This document shows positions 49,383-58,071 of a stretch of DNA of 64,000 bases, piece after piece; within the stretch, counting starts at the first letter, position 1, and each line of letters starts with the position of its first letter. The stretch covers positions 62,001 through 126,000 of the forward strand of contig CAMLFH010000001.1 of assembly GCA_946479285.1 (NCBI GenBank), given 5' to 3'. The DNA is from an uncultured Flavobacteriales bacterium (GTDB lineage: Bacteria > Bacteroidota > Bacteroidia > Flavobacteriales > Crocinitomicaceae). Position numbers and translations under genes: made by a program. Under the pieces are notes generated by a model, which did no database searches, was not told the DNA's origin, and saw only the letters and a list, made by a program, of their open reading frames with translations.

Positions 49383-52234
49383 ACTCCATTCTTAATTAAT
49401 TTGACCAAATAAAAGCCCGGTTTTATCTCGTGGAATATTGGTTCCTCTAAAGATACGAGCTTTTTAAAAACTTCTTTCCCGGAAAGATCTAAAATTTGAA
49501 TTTCAATGAGTTGATCTGCTGGTGTTTCCCCCCACCGAATGGAAAAGGTTTTTTTAGACGGATTCGGGAAAATCAAAACTTGTTCCGGGTTTTCAGTTCT
49601 TAAATTCAAAAATGGATCATCTTTTGAAAAGTTAGTCTCGGAACTCACACTTGGATTAGCAATATAAATCGCTTTTTCGCAAGTAATATCCCCGATGTAG
49701 GCATGTAAATCAGAACCATTCTTAATATGGATCCCAGGAGTAAAATGAATTTCAGTAACTGCCTGTGCATCGACTATTGCATTCGGTTCTACCACCAAAT
49801 CCAGAAAGTCTGTTTTTTGAGTGATGTGATTTCCTAGCAGGATGGTATTCCCGGCCTCGTAATCCACCCGATAGGTATAATTCGGTCTTGCATAGAAACC
49901 AATCCGCAAGTTCTGCAGGAAAACGAAATCAGGTTCTACTTCTTCCACCACGAAATTTTTAACGATTGATTTAAGGGGTGAATCCATACCGGCATATTCA
50001 TTGGGGTCCTTTCGGTTCCCAACCAAATGCTCGGTATTTTCATTCCAGGAGAATAAGGCATCAAATACCGTATAATCGTAATGATTCCCGGGGTAACCTA
50101 AATGAGGATAACCAAAATAGTTAGATGCATTATCAGGATCATTAGAATTAGCGCTAATCTCATGATCATACATTAATTTGTGCACTTTAAAATTATAGTC
50201 CGGATACCCATTATTCAAACTGCTATTCAAATCTTTTACATCGTGTGTTAGAACTGTTGGTGTGAATGAAAATAAGTGATCCTTAATAATATCCGGTGCT
50301 CCTGTCAATTCAGACTGCAATTCATTGTTAATATTAATAATGGGGTTTTGATCAATGAAAATAATTCCTCCGGGAGCATTGTCTAATACGAGTGGATCTT
50401 TTGTGATAGCTTCATAGGCGACCTTCCAAGGTTTAAATAATTGTTTGTACTCGTAATAAAAAACCCGGTGAATCCCATGTGAGCTAAATGAAGCTTCAAA
50501 TCGGCGGTCTACCCAGCCCATTAGGGAGCCATTTTGTTTAAAAAAGACAGCTCCTGTTTCATTTGGATAAGGATAATGGTCACACGAATAATTTGAAAAG
50601 TCATAAGCAGGCGTGGAAGATCCATTTGAAAGGGAAATCATCCGCTGAAAAGAAGGATAGCCAGGCCTTGCTCCGTTTTTGGAGTGGTTATAAGTAGTGT
50701 GTTTGGCTAAATAAGAGGTTCTATAATTACTAGGACCTTGCCCTGGGGAAGTACCTGAACCTGTTTCAGTATGGAAATAATGAAGCAATTGTGCAGATAA
50801 AGGGGCATTAAGAATATAGTGCAAAGCATATGTATCCCCATCTAATGGATTTATATTACCGAAATATCCAGGTATGTAAAGTCCATAGGGATTGTATTCA
50901 TATTGCCATAAATATTCTACCGCATGCTGCATTCCCAGCGGAATATTGGCTCCCCCATGTTCTCCGTCATTGGAAATGTACAATTTGGTGTGCGGATGCG
51001 GTCCATTGGAATTCAGATGCTTGTATTCCATTTTTTGGAGCGCCAGGCGGGTTGCTAGTGCGCCTGCACTGAATCCCATAATAATGTTTTCCTGGTAAGA
51101 GTTGTTTTGATATTTCTGATCGTTTACCACTAGGATCAGTTTTTCCAATAGTTCGGCATTTTTTTCCACGTATGCATTGGGTGGATAGAATTGACATAAA
51201 ATCACATCAAAACCTTCATCGTGTAGAGTCTCAATCAAACCGGCCTGGTTGAACTGATTCGCTAATTTCCCTAATGAAGCCGGCCAATTTACGTAATTGT
51301 TAATATAAGCGTTATCTGTATGCGTTCCCCAACCCGCCACCATAATAAACGGTTTCCGGATTTTTTGATCTGCACAGGCATGATAAACCGAGTACCTCAA
51401 ATCAGGGTTATAGATGCTCGAAGAGGTATAATCGTCCGGATAAATAGTGTAGTACCATTCAAAATGTTGGTGGATCAATGATTTTGCAGTGGATCGCTCA
51501 TTCATCTCCACTTCCTGCTTGAAGGAAACCACTTTCTCGTCCAGGAAATGAACGACAAATTGGAGTTTTTGTCTGCCATTCAGCCAATCACTTAGATCAA
51601 CGCTGGAATTGAAATACAGGAGCTTGGTTTGCTCGCCGCTTTGTATTTCCACATAATCGATGGCCCTTCCGGTATTGGTAAAAAAGGTTTTATCATTTAA
51701 TTCCAGGATCACATTGTTGTAAGCAAAGGAATCGAGGAAGGAAGCTGCATAGAAAACCTCGTCTTCTATTAAATCAGTTGACAAGATTTCACGATATGGA
51801 TCTGAACCGGAACTGGTGCGGAATTCGTCTGCAACTGTGGGAATTAGCGAGTTGATCTTTAAATCGACCACGTAAAACGGAATGCGCAGCTGACCGTATT
51901 CATCCAGTGAATAGAAATGATCGTAAACCGGGAAAAGCACGGAATCGCGGTGAAAACTATGCGACATGTCCCACCAGTTCATCAACGAGAATAAACCGAT
52001 GATTCCCTTTCCGCTGCATTGGAGCGGCTGATCTTTATAGATCAACTGATTAAAAACCGAATCTTCCAGCTCAAGTGTTGCATTGCGGAAATAGCTGTTC
52101 GGAAAGCTGCTGAAATTGGTATTCGAATACGCATACTCCATCATCTCCCGCGGATTTTTAAAGATCAGCGTGTCTGTTTGTCCAAACCCATTTAAACCAA
52201 TGAGCAGGGACATTCCTAAAATGAAGGTTCTCAT
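49349..52234 (-). CDS. T9SS-exported hydrolase-like protein, 961 aa
   Basis: A signal peptide (MRTFILGMSLLIGLNGFG) precedes a roughly 270-residue beta-rich region. An alpha/beta-hydrolase-like domain follows with FIMVAGWGTH (about 297) and a nucleophile elbow MGFSAGALATRLAL (GxSxG, about 388), then HLNSNGPHPHTKLYISNDGEHGGANIPLG. The catalytic Asp and His are not certain. After a long beta region the protein ends in a T9SS sorting domain (VLIFPNPSKKTFSI and a final GFYLVKLIKNGVCTTRNIVIEQ). It may be a secreted lipase or esterase. It lies four bases after the fibre-like gene and overlaps lipoprotein C. Confidence 0.82.
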   Translation of the reverse strand: MRTFILGMSLLIGLNGFGQTDTLIFKNPREMMEYAYSNTNFSSFPNSYFRNATLELEDSVFNQLIYKDQPLQCSGKGIIGLFSLMNWWDMSHSFHRDSVLFPVYDHFYSLDEYGQLRIPFYVVDLKINSLIPTVADEFRTSSGSDPYREILSTDLIEDEVFYAASFLDSFAYNNVILELNDKTFFTNTGRAIDYVEIQSGEQTKLLYFNSSVDLSDWLNGRQKLQFVVHFLDEKVVSFKQEVEMNERSTAKSLIHQHFEWYYTIYPDDYTSSSIYNPDLRYSVYHACADQKIRKPFIMVAGWGTHTDNAYINNYVNWPASLGKLANQFNQAGLIETLHDEGFDVILCQFYPPNAYVEKNAELLEKLILVVNDQKYQNNSYQENIIMGFSAGALATRLALQKMEYKHLNSNGPHPHTKLYISNDGEHGGANIPLGMQHAVEYLWQYEYNPYGLYIPGYFGNINPLDGDTYALHYILNAPLSAQLLHYFHTETGSGTSPGQGPSNYRTSYLAKHTTYNHSKNGARPGYPSFQRMISLSNGSSTPAYDFSNYSCDHYPYPNETGAVFFKQNGSLMGWVDRRFEASFSSHGIHRVFYYEYKQLFKPWKVAYEAITKDPLVLDNAPGGIIFIDQNPIININNELQSELTGAPDIIKDHLFSFTPTVLTHDVKDLNSSLNNGYPDYNFKVHKLMYDHEISANSNDPDNASNYFGYPHLGYPGNHYDYTVFDALFSWNENTEHLVGNRKDPNEYAGMDSPLKSIVKNFVVEEVEPDFVFLQNLRIGFYARPNYTYRVDYEAGNTILLGNHITQKTDFLDLVVEPNAIVDAQAVTEIHFTPGIHIKNGSDLHAYIGDITCEKAIYIANPSVSSETNFSKDDPFLNLRTENPEQVLIFPNPSKKTFSIRWGETPADQLIEIQILDLSGKEVFKKLVSLEEPIFHEIKPGFYLVKLIKNGVCTTRNIVIEQ

Positions 52235-52237
52235 GGC

Positions 52238-53170
52238 TTATGGCTTTGATTGTTGTAATTGAAAGATTACTTCCTGCTGTTGCTGCAACAATTGTTTTTG
52301 TTCCTCCAATTGCTCTTTCATTTGAAGCAGGTACAAAGTCAGTTCTTCTACCTTTTCCATCAGCATCACATTGCTTTTCGCCACATTGATTCCCGATTCT
52401 TCCATTTCGCAAGCACTTGGAACATTGGGTAAATGATTGTTCTTTTGAATAAACACTTGTAATTCACTCAACGGCATCAACTGATAGCTGGTATCAAAAA
52501 CGTAATCCGGCCAGGCATCCAGGTTTACTTTGATCTCACGGGCATAAAGCAGCCCGTTGTTGTCCAGTTCCATTAATTTATAAGGAGTCGGTGTTCCCTG
52601 GATCCGTTTGTCTATAATCAGCGGATGCGTTTGTTTATTGAGGGCCGTCGTAATGTGTAATTTCGAATCCGGATCATTCTGCCCGATTCCAACTTTTACG
52701 TCCGGTGAACAATGTTGGCTGGTATACAATTTATTGGGTCCGTGCAGCCAAACCGGTGAAGCAGGAGTGGTGTTTCCTCCGTTCTCATCTTTACAGGGAA
52801 TATAGGTTGTTTCGGAATAAACCAGGTTCTTTAAATTGCCTCCGCTCTTCACAGTTCCGTCTTCCTCGATTAAAAGAACTCCGTCGTCTTCCAATGTAGG
52901 ATCGCTGAGTGATTTCAGGATCAGATCACCATTCAAGGTGGTATTTCCATCTACCTGCAGGTCACTTTTGATATGTGCATCTCTATCAACGATCATGGAA
53001 TCCCGCACTGTTAACGTAGAATCTATTCGCGCTGATCCATTGACGGTGAGACGTTCTGTTGGTGAGGTCGTTCCAATTCCCACATTCCCGTTGGTAGGAA
53101 GGGTGTTTGATTGGGCGAAAGAATGAGCAGCAGCTCCCGTAAGGAGTAATGTGAATAGTAGTGCTTTCAT
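52238..53170 (-). CDS. Fibre-like secreted protein with C-terminal coiled coil, 310 aa
   Basis: A signal peptide is followed by GNVGIGTTSPTERLTVNGSA (split as VGIGTTSP and LTVNGSA motifs), a run of short beta-solenoid turns (residues about 45-105) and, near residue 225, LSELQVFIQKNNHLPNVPSA leading to a long Gln/Glu/Leu-rich coiled coil (about 255-308). VGIGTTSP and HLPNVPSA are hallmarks of the tail-fibre/S74-type proteins widespread in Bacteroidota, not evidence of a prophage here. It probably trimerises at the cell surface and is co-transcribed with the T9SS hydrolase. Confidence 0.85.
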   Translation of the reverse strand: MKALLFTLLLTGAAAHSFAQSNTLPTNGNVGIGTTSPTERLTVNGSARIDSTLTVRDSMIVDRDAHIKSDLQVDGNTTLNGDLILKSLSDPTLEDDGVLLIEEDGTVKSGGNLKNLVYSETTYIPCKDENGGNTTPASPVWLHGPNKLYTSQHCSPDVKVGIGQNDPDSKLHITTALNKQTHPLIIDKRIQGTPTPYKLMELDNNGLLYAREIKVNLDAWPDYVFDTSYQLMPLSELQVFIQKNNHLPNVPSACEMEESGINVAKSNVMLMEKVEELTLYLLQMKEQLEEQKQLLQQQQEVIFQLQQSKP

Positions 53171-53358
53171 AGTGCGTGTTTTAATAAGTAGTAACCAAAC
53201 TTAAAAAGGATTTTTTTCAAAATCAACCGTATAAATACTGAAAATACATTTGCGGAAAACCACATAACTAACTGATCCTTTTTGTTTTACAATGTAATAA
53301 ATCCACGAAATCCTTGGGAAATAAACCCAAACACTATCTTTTTTATACCTTTACTCCC

Positions 53359-54333
53359 ATGAAAATTCTCGTTGTTCGTTTCAGTTCCATTGGCGATGTT
53401 GTTTTAACGACTCCCGTTGTGCGCTGTCTCAAACAACAGGTGAAAGATGCCGAGATCCATTTCATTTCCAAGAAAGCATTTCAGCCGGTTTTGGACCACA
53501 ATCCTTACATCGATCAGTTGATTACTATTGATAAATCGGTGGATGAGGTGGTGGAGCGATTGAAGAACGAGCATTACGATTTTGTGGTCGATCTGCACAA
53601 CAACATTCGGACTTTGCGATTGAAACGTGCTTTGAAAGTAAAATCAGCCGCCTTTCCGAAGAAGAATTTTTCCAAGCTTTTATTGACGACTTTCAAGATC
53701 AACCGCATGCCGAAGCTGCACGTGGTGGACCGCTATTTTGAAGCAGTGAAAGAATTAGGGGTAAAGAATGATGGGAAACCTTGTGATTTTTTCCTCGTAG
53801 ATTCTGACATTGTTTCCCTGGAATCGATTGCACTTCATTCGAAGCAGTTTATCGGCGTGGCGATGGGCGCGCAATATGCCACCAAACAAATGCCCGTTCC
53901 TTTAATGGCGAAAATTTTGGAAGGGGTTCAACTACCGGTCGTTTTACTGGGCGGCTCCATGGATTCGGAACGAGCAGCCGAACTGATTAGGTTGCTTCCC
54001 GGCCAGCGGGTGTTGGATTTATGCGGAAAACTGACGCTGCGTCAATCTGCATTTATGACCAAACACTGCGCAAAACTGCTTACCGGCGACACCGGATTGA
54101 TGCACATTGCCAGTTGTTTCGAAACACCTATCGTAAGCGTTTGGGGAAATACCGTTCCTGATTTCGGAATGTATGCGTATGCACCGCAGAATAAATCACT
54201 CTATACAATTCATGAAGTAGCAGGATTGAGCTGCCGGCCTTGTTCGAAGATCGGCTACCAGGAATGTCCGAAGAAACACTTCAATTGCATGAACCTGCAA
54301 AATCCGGAGGTGATTAAAATGGATCTATTATAA
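53359..54333 (+). CDS. Glycosyltransferase family 9 (heptosyltransferase-like), 324 aa
   Basis: ATG 53359 starts at MKILVVRFSSIGDVVLTTP, the GT9 opening. Later visible are FVVDLHNNIRTLRLK and the nucleotide-sugar site LLTGDTGLMHIASCFETPIVSVWG near residue 240. GT9 enzymes add heptoses or related sugars to LPS core. The 45-bp extension to 53314 is rejected. A TACCTTTA box ends five bases before the ATG. The stop is two bases from the convergent thioesterase stop. Confidence 0.92.
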   Translation: MKILVVRFSSIGDVVLTTPVVRCLKQQVKDAEIHFISKKAFQPVLDHNPYIDQLITIDKSVDEVVERLKNEHYDFVVDLHNNIRTLRLKRALKVKSAAFPKKNFSKLLLTTFKINRMPKLHVVDRYFEAVKELGVKNDGKPCDFFLVDSDIVSLESIALHSKQFIGVAMGAQYATKQMPVPLMAKILEGVQLPVVLLGGSMDSERAAELIRLLPGQRVLDLCGKLTLRQSAFMTKHCAKLLTGDTGLMHIASCFETPIVSVWGNTVPDFGMYAYAPQNKSLYTIHEVAGLSCRPCSKIGYQECPKKHFNCMNLQNPEVIKMDLL

Positions 54334-54335
54334 AA

Positions 54336-54848
54336 TTAATCAACAAACAATTTCCGCAATTCTGTGGCATCTTTCGGAGTCATTTTCTTTGCCAAAATCA
54401 AAGCCAGTTGTTTTCTTCTCAGTGCTCCTTCAAAACGGTCAATTTCTTCTTCCGTTTCCGGGATTAATTCGGGAACCTGGATCGGCGCACCGTTTTGATC
54501 AACTGCTACAAAAGTATAAATCGCTTCGTTCGACTTGCTGCGTTTCCCCGTAATGTGATCTTCCACAAATACATCCACAAAAATCTCCATCGAAGAATTG
54601 AAGGCACGGGAAACTTTTGCTTCCAGGGTCACAATGGATGCGTGATTGATAGGGGAATTGAAACTGACGTTGTTTACGTTTGCCGTAACAACCACTCTGC
54701 GGCAATGTCTGTGTGCAGAAACGCTCGCAATTTCGTCCATCCAGGCCAATAACTGACCTCCGAATAAATTTCCCAGAGTATTGGTGTCATTCGGTAGAAC
54801 AACCTTTGTAGTAATAGCTAAGGTTTCCAATGCAGTTCTAGGCTTCAT
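54336..54848 (-). CDS. Acyl-CoA thioesterase (hotdog fold), 170 aa
   Basis: A hotdog-fold protein with VVLPNDTNTLGNLFGGQLLAWMDEIASVSA (residues about 17-45; the NxxGxxFGGxxLxWxD signature), NVNNVSFNSPINHAS and a conserved aspartate-containing strand (IFVDVFVEDHITGKR). This is the YciA/BACH group, which hydrolyses medium- and long-chain acyl-CoA esters. No signal peptide. It faces the GT9 gene. Confidence 0.92.
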   Translation of the reverse strand: MKPRTALETLAITTKVVLPNDTNTLGNLFGGQLLAWMDEIASVSAHRHCRRVVVTANVNNVSFNSPINHASIVTLEAKVSRAFNSSMEIFVDVFVEDHITGKRSKSNEAIYTFVAVDQNGAPIQVPELIPETEEEIDRFEGALRRKQLALILAKKMTPKDATELRKLFVD

Positions 54849-54984
54849 GTCCTTTTTTTTGGTAAAAGTACACTAATTTATGTCGGACGGACGTTATTTA
54901 TTTCCAATTTATTCCGGGTGAAGATTTTTAAAATTTCTTCAGTTAGAAAAAGCCTTACTATATTTACAACCTTCAAAGAGAATT

Positions 54985-55971
54985 ATGGAAAAACTCATTC
55001 AGGAATTTTCGTCCAACATCAGTGAGGCATTAAAAATCGCTGCTGGGGCAACTTTTGCTAAACCGAATCAGGAGATCCGAAATATCGTCATTTGCGGTAT
55101 GGGAGGTTCCGGAATCGGGGGAAGAATTGTGGCTCAATGGGTTCAAAATACCTGTTCGGTTCCGGTATTGTCCGTACAGGAGTATTCATTGCCGGCTTTT
55201 GTAAATAAACACAGCCTGGTAATTGGATCGTCTTATTCCGGAAACACGGAAGAAACCCTGTTTGCTTTGGAAGATGCAAAAACAAAGGGTGCAACGATCA
55301 TCGGGATTTGTTCCGGCGGATCATTGGCTGAATTTTGCAAATCGAATAACTACCCATATGTGGTTGTTCCGGGTGGAAATCCTCCAAGAACGGCTTTGGC
55401 TTTTTCATTGGTGCAATTGAGCAATATTTTCATGCAGTTGGGGTATGCCCATTCCACTATTTTGAATGAAATTTCAAACGGAAAGACCTTAATTGATTCG
55501 GAGTCCGCACACATCAAGTCAGAAGCGATGCGCGTAGCACACGAGCTTCAGAAACGAACAATCGCTGTTTATGCAGGATCGGAGTATGAAGCAATCACGA
55601 TCCGCGCGAAACAACAGTTCAACGAAAATTCCAAAGAATTGTGCTGGCAGCATGTCATTCCCGAAATGAACCACAATGAATTAGTGGGCTGGGGCGGAGG
55701 AGACAACCGTTACGGATGTTTGTTTATCCAGACGGGTGATTTGTCGATGCGCAATCAAAAACGGTTCGATATTTCCATTGAACGCACCAAATCAAAAACA
55801 GATAAAGTAGAAATCATTTCGGCAAAAGGAGCAACTCCTGTTGAAAAGAGCATTTACCTGATTCACCTGATTGACTGGATTTCACTTTACCTATCCGATT
55901 TAAAACACGGAGATCCGATCGAAATTGAGATCATTGATTACCTGAAAGCAGAATTAGGAAAAATCAAATAG
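54985..55971 (+). CDS. Bifunctional phosphoglucose/phosphomannose isomerase, 328 aa
   Basis: Two SIS subdomains are visible: CGMGGSGIGGRIVAQW (about 38-53), SSYSGNTEETL and, near the C-terminus, PEMNHNELVGWGGGDNRYG, the typical bifunctional PGI/PMI signature. It interconverts glucose-6-P, fructose-6-P and mannose-6-P, feeding glycolysis and mannose-containing surface glycans. The neighbouring GT9 gene fits an envelope role. Its 3' end is followed by a perfect 40-bp palindrome. Confidence 0.92.
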   Translation: MEKLIQEFSSNISEALKIAAGATFAKPNQEIRNIVICGMGGSGIGGRIVAQWVQNTCSVPVLSVQEYSLPAFVNKHSLVIGSSYSGNTEETLFALEDAKTKGATIIGICSGGSLAEFCKSNNYPYVVVPGGNPPRTALAFSLVQLSNIFMQLGYAHSTILNEISNGKTLIDSESAHIKSEAMRVAHELQKRTIAVYAGSEYEAITIRAKQQFNENSKELCWQHVIPEMNHNELVGWGGGDNRYGCLFIQTGDLSMRNQKRFDISIERTKSKTDKVEIISAKGATPVEKSIYLIHLIDWISLYLSDLKHGDPIEIEIIDYLKAELGKIK

Positions 55972-55975
55972 ATAT

Positions 55976-56017
55976 AAAATAAGTAGGGGCGCGATTAATC
56001 GCGCCCCTACTTATTTT
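55976..56017. repeat. Perfect long palindrome (AAATAAGTAGGGGCGCGATT and its complement)
   Basis: The 20-nt left arm (55977-55996) is followed immediately by its exact reverse complement (55997-56016), extended by one A-T pair. It lies between convergent genes and ends in a T run, so it can act as a bidirectional terminator. The GTAGGGGCG...CGCCCCTAC wording is a widespread intergenic repeat type as I recall. Confidence 0.85.
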
Positions 56018-56030
56018 TGAATGTTTTGTA

Positions 56031-56822
56031 TTAATCTACGAATTTCCCGCCCGCATAAACCTGGAATTCAAACCCTCTGTCGGTATGAACTTCAAAGTTT
56101 ACCTTCACGTGTGCACCCATGTATTTTTCCGGGTCGCTTGCCAGGATATTGACTAATTGATCTTTGTAATCCAATCTCAGGGCAGTTGTAAATCCATCCG
56201 GATCATCTGCACCAAGAATGATATAGCTAAACATATCCTGGTTTACAAATCCCTGGAAAGTAGTTGCAAATTCTTTTTGAGAATTTAATACATCCATTGC
56301 TTTGTCCGAAGTTATCGGATGCAGTGGCGCAGGTTTGTATTTCATGCCAGCGATATCGTCCTGAAAGGAAGCACTGCGTTCTTTGGTCTTGATGATTTTT
56401 CCTTTTGCATCGTAATAAGAAATACGGTCAATGAATACGGCTTCATTGGAACCATTCACCTGGTCAATTAATTCCTGGATCACAAAGGGCTTTCCGTTAT
56501 TCAGGTAATAAAAGCGTGTTCCGTTCGTTTTGCCATTTCCTTCTGAGAACTGCTCTTCCAGGATTTGAAGTACTTTGGCTGTGTCGAGGTACCCGATCAC
56601 TTCCATCATTTGTCCGTCACCTTTTTCGTAGTGCAGTGAATTGGCAATCAAATCCGAAGATTCCGTTATTTTTTTCAGTTCCAGCACCTGTTGATCCATT
56701 TCAGCTTCGTTTTTGAAATGCTTCACGATGGTTGTCTTTTCTTCGGGGCTTTTTTCCGTGGAATTATCAGAACCACAAGAAACTAATCCGACAAGTAATA
56801 AAGGGAAAATATACTTTTTCAT
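56031..56822 (-). CDS. Lipoprotein of unknown function, 263 aa
   Basis: ATG 56822 gives a lipoprotein signal (MKKYIFPLLLVGLVSC, Cys16), a Glu/Lys linker, then an alpha/beta domain with DLIANSLHYEKGDGQMMEVIGYLD and, near the C-terminus, KYMGAHVKVNFEVHTDRGFEFQVYAGG. An in-frame extension to 56918 lacks a signal and is rejected. I cannot name the family. It faces the PGI/PMI gene across the long palindrome. Confidence 0.72.
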   Translation of the reverse strand: MKKYIFPLLLVGLVSCGSDNSTEKSPEEKTTIVKHFKNEAEMDQQVLELKKITESSDLIANSLHYEKGDGQMMEVIGYLDTAKVLQILEEQFSEGNGKTNGTRFYYLNNGKPFVIQELIDQVNGSNEAVFIDRISYYDAKGKIIKTKERSASFQDDIAGMKYKPAPLHPITSDKAMDVLNSQKEFATTFQGFVNQDMFSYIILGADDPDGFTTALRLDYKDQLVNILASDPEKYMGAHVKVNFEVHTDRGFEFQVYAGGKFVD

Positions 56823-56926
56823 AACGTTTGTTTCATTCAAAATGAGGTGACACGTAAAAGTAACAGGTTTATAACAAATTGCACCCTTTTTTTCGCTTAA
56901 ATTAGGTCCCGAAAACAATTCAGAGT

Positions 56927-57814
56927 ATGGAAAAGATCGTTATTGCAGGAGGTTCAGGGCTTATAGGCACAGGATTGGCAGATCATTTAAGAAAAGCAGG
57001 CCACGAAGTTTGGATACTTTCCAGAAAGCCTTCTGATTTGGAGCGTTTCTTCCTCCACTGGAATCCGGAAACCAAAACGATAGATCCGGGTGCACTGGAT
57101 AAAACTACCGTTCTGATCAATCTTTGCGGAGCTGAACTGGCTGCCAAACGATGGACGGGGTCCCGGATCAAAGAATTATACGATTCACGGGTAGAAACCA
57201 CTCGTTTTTTGTTTGAATCGTTTAAAAGTTCCAATGATCTGAAGCAGTATGTGTCAGCATCCGGTGCAGTTGCTTATGGATTTGAACACCCGGAAAAGAT
57301 CTATAAAGAAGAAGATGATTTTGGAAATGACATCATTTCGGATATTACACGCAAATGGGAAAAAGCAGCCGATCAGTTTTCACAAATCTGCATAGTTTCA
57401 AAAGTCAGAATTGCCGTAGTATTGAGTGAATCAGGCGGTGCTTTGCAAAAATTGGCCAATCCTATCAAGAAAGGATTTGGAGCCGTTTTATCTTCCGGAG
57501 AACAAGCCATTCCATGGATTTACAGCGAAGATCTTTACCGCGTTTTTGGGCTGATCATTGAACATAAATTGGAAGGGGCCTATCATGCTTCAGCAGGAAA
57601 CACAAGCAATAAAGAACTTACAAAACTGATCGCTAAGGTCTTGAAGAAAAGCTTATTGCCTGCAGTTCCTAAGTTTGTAGTTCGAATCCTCTTTGGAAAA
57701 ATGGCAATGATGCTGCTATCTGGCAATAAAGTCTCCAATGAGAAAATTCGTTCCGAAGGATTTTCTTTCCTCCACGGAAATCTTAATTCAACAATTCAGC
57801 GTATTTTTGGATAA
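56927..57814 (+). CDS. TIGR01777-family NAD(P)-dependent epimerase/oxidoreductase, 295 aa
   Basis: Rossmann motif IAGGSGLIGTGLADHL at the N-terminus, then FLHWNPETKTIDPGALDKTTVLINLCGAELAAKRW (given here for positions about 44-78, motifs NLCGAEL and RW), YVSASGAVAYG near residue 105 and PWIYSEDLYRVF. The C-terminal DUF1731 domain (SEGFSFLHGNLNSTIQRIF) completes the YfcH-like family. It is a short-chain dehydrogenase-type enzyme of unknown substrate; some relatives are linked to cell division. Monocistronic with a hairpin terminator. Confidence 0.9.
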   Translation: MEKIVIAGGSGLIGTGLADHLRKAGHEVWILSRKPSDLERFFLHWNPETKTIDPGALDKTTVLINLCGAELAAKRWTGSRIKELYDSRVETTRFLFESFKSSNDLKQYVSASGAVAYGFEHPEKIYKEEDDFGNDIISDITRKWEKAADQFSQICIVSKVRIAVVLSESGGALQKLANPIKKGFGAVLSSGEQAIPWIYSEDLYRVFGLIIEHKLEGAYHASAGNTSNKELTKLIAKVLKKSLLPAVPKFVVRILFGKMAMMLLSGNKVSNEKIRSEGFSFLHGNLNSTIQRIFG

Positions 57815-57846
57815 AAAAAATCCTCTGCCAAAAGACAAAGGATTTT
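57815..57846. terminator. Hairpin terminator after the TIGR01777 gene
   Basis: AAAATCCT (57817-57824) pairs with AGGATTTT (57839-57846). The rest of the 257-bp gap holds a second small TACTC/GAGTA hairpin with T run (about 57887-57905) and AT-rich DNA; no gene is supported. Confidence 0.7.
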
Positions 57847-58071
57847 GCTATTAATCGAAAAAACAAGAGCACCCCTACTCCTGTTACTCAAATGAGTACT
57901 TTTTAAAACGAATGACCTATGAAAATCATTCGAACAGAACAAAGATGAAACAAGGCGTTGGTTATTCGAAATCAATGTTTTGAGTATTTACGATAACCAA
58001 ACGATAATTGATTATATTTATTTATCTGTAAATCAGGGTATTACAAACGTTATTTCAAGTAAAAAATTACA

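Noticed and set aside
52238..53170. Tail-fibre protein as evidence of a prophage
   Set aside because: No capsid, terminase, integrase or other phage genes; such fibre-like proteins are normal surface proteins in Bacteroidota.
57912..57983. A 23-codon ORF upstream of the helical-repeat gene
   Set aside because: Too short, no family, no clear promoter; the gap also contains terminator-like hairpins.
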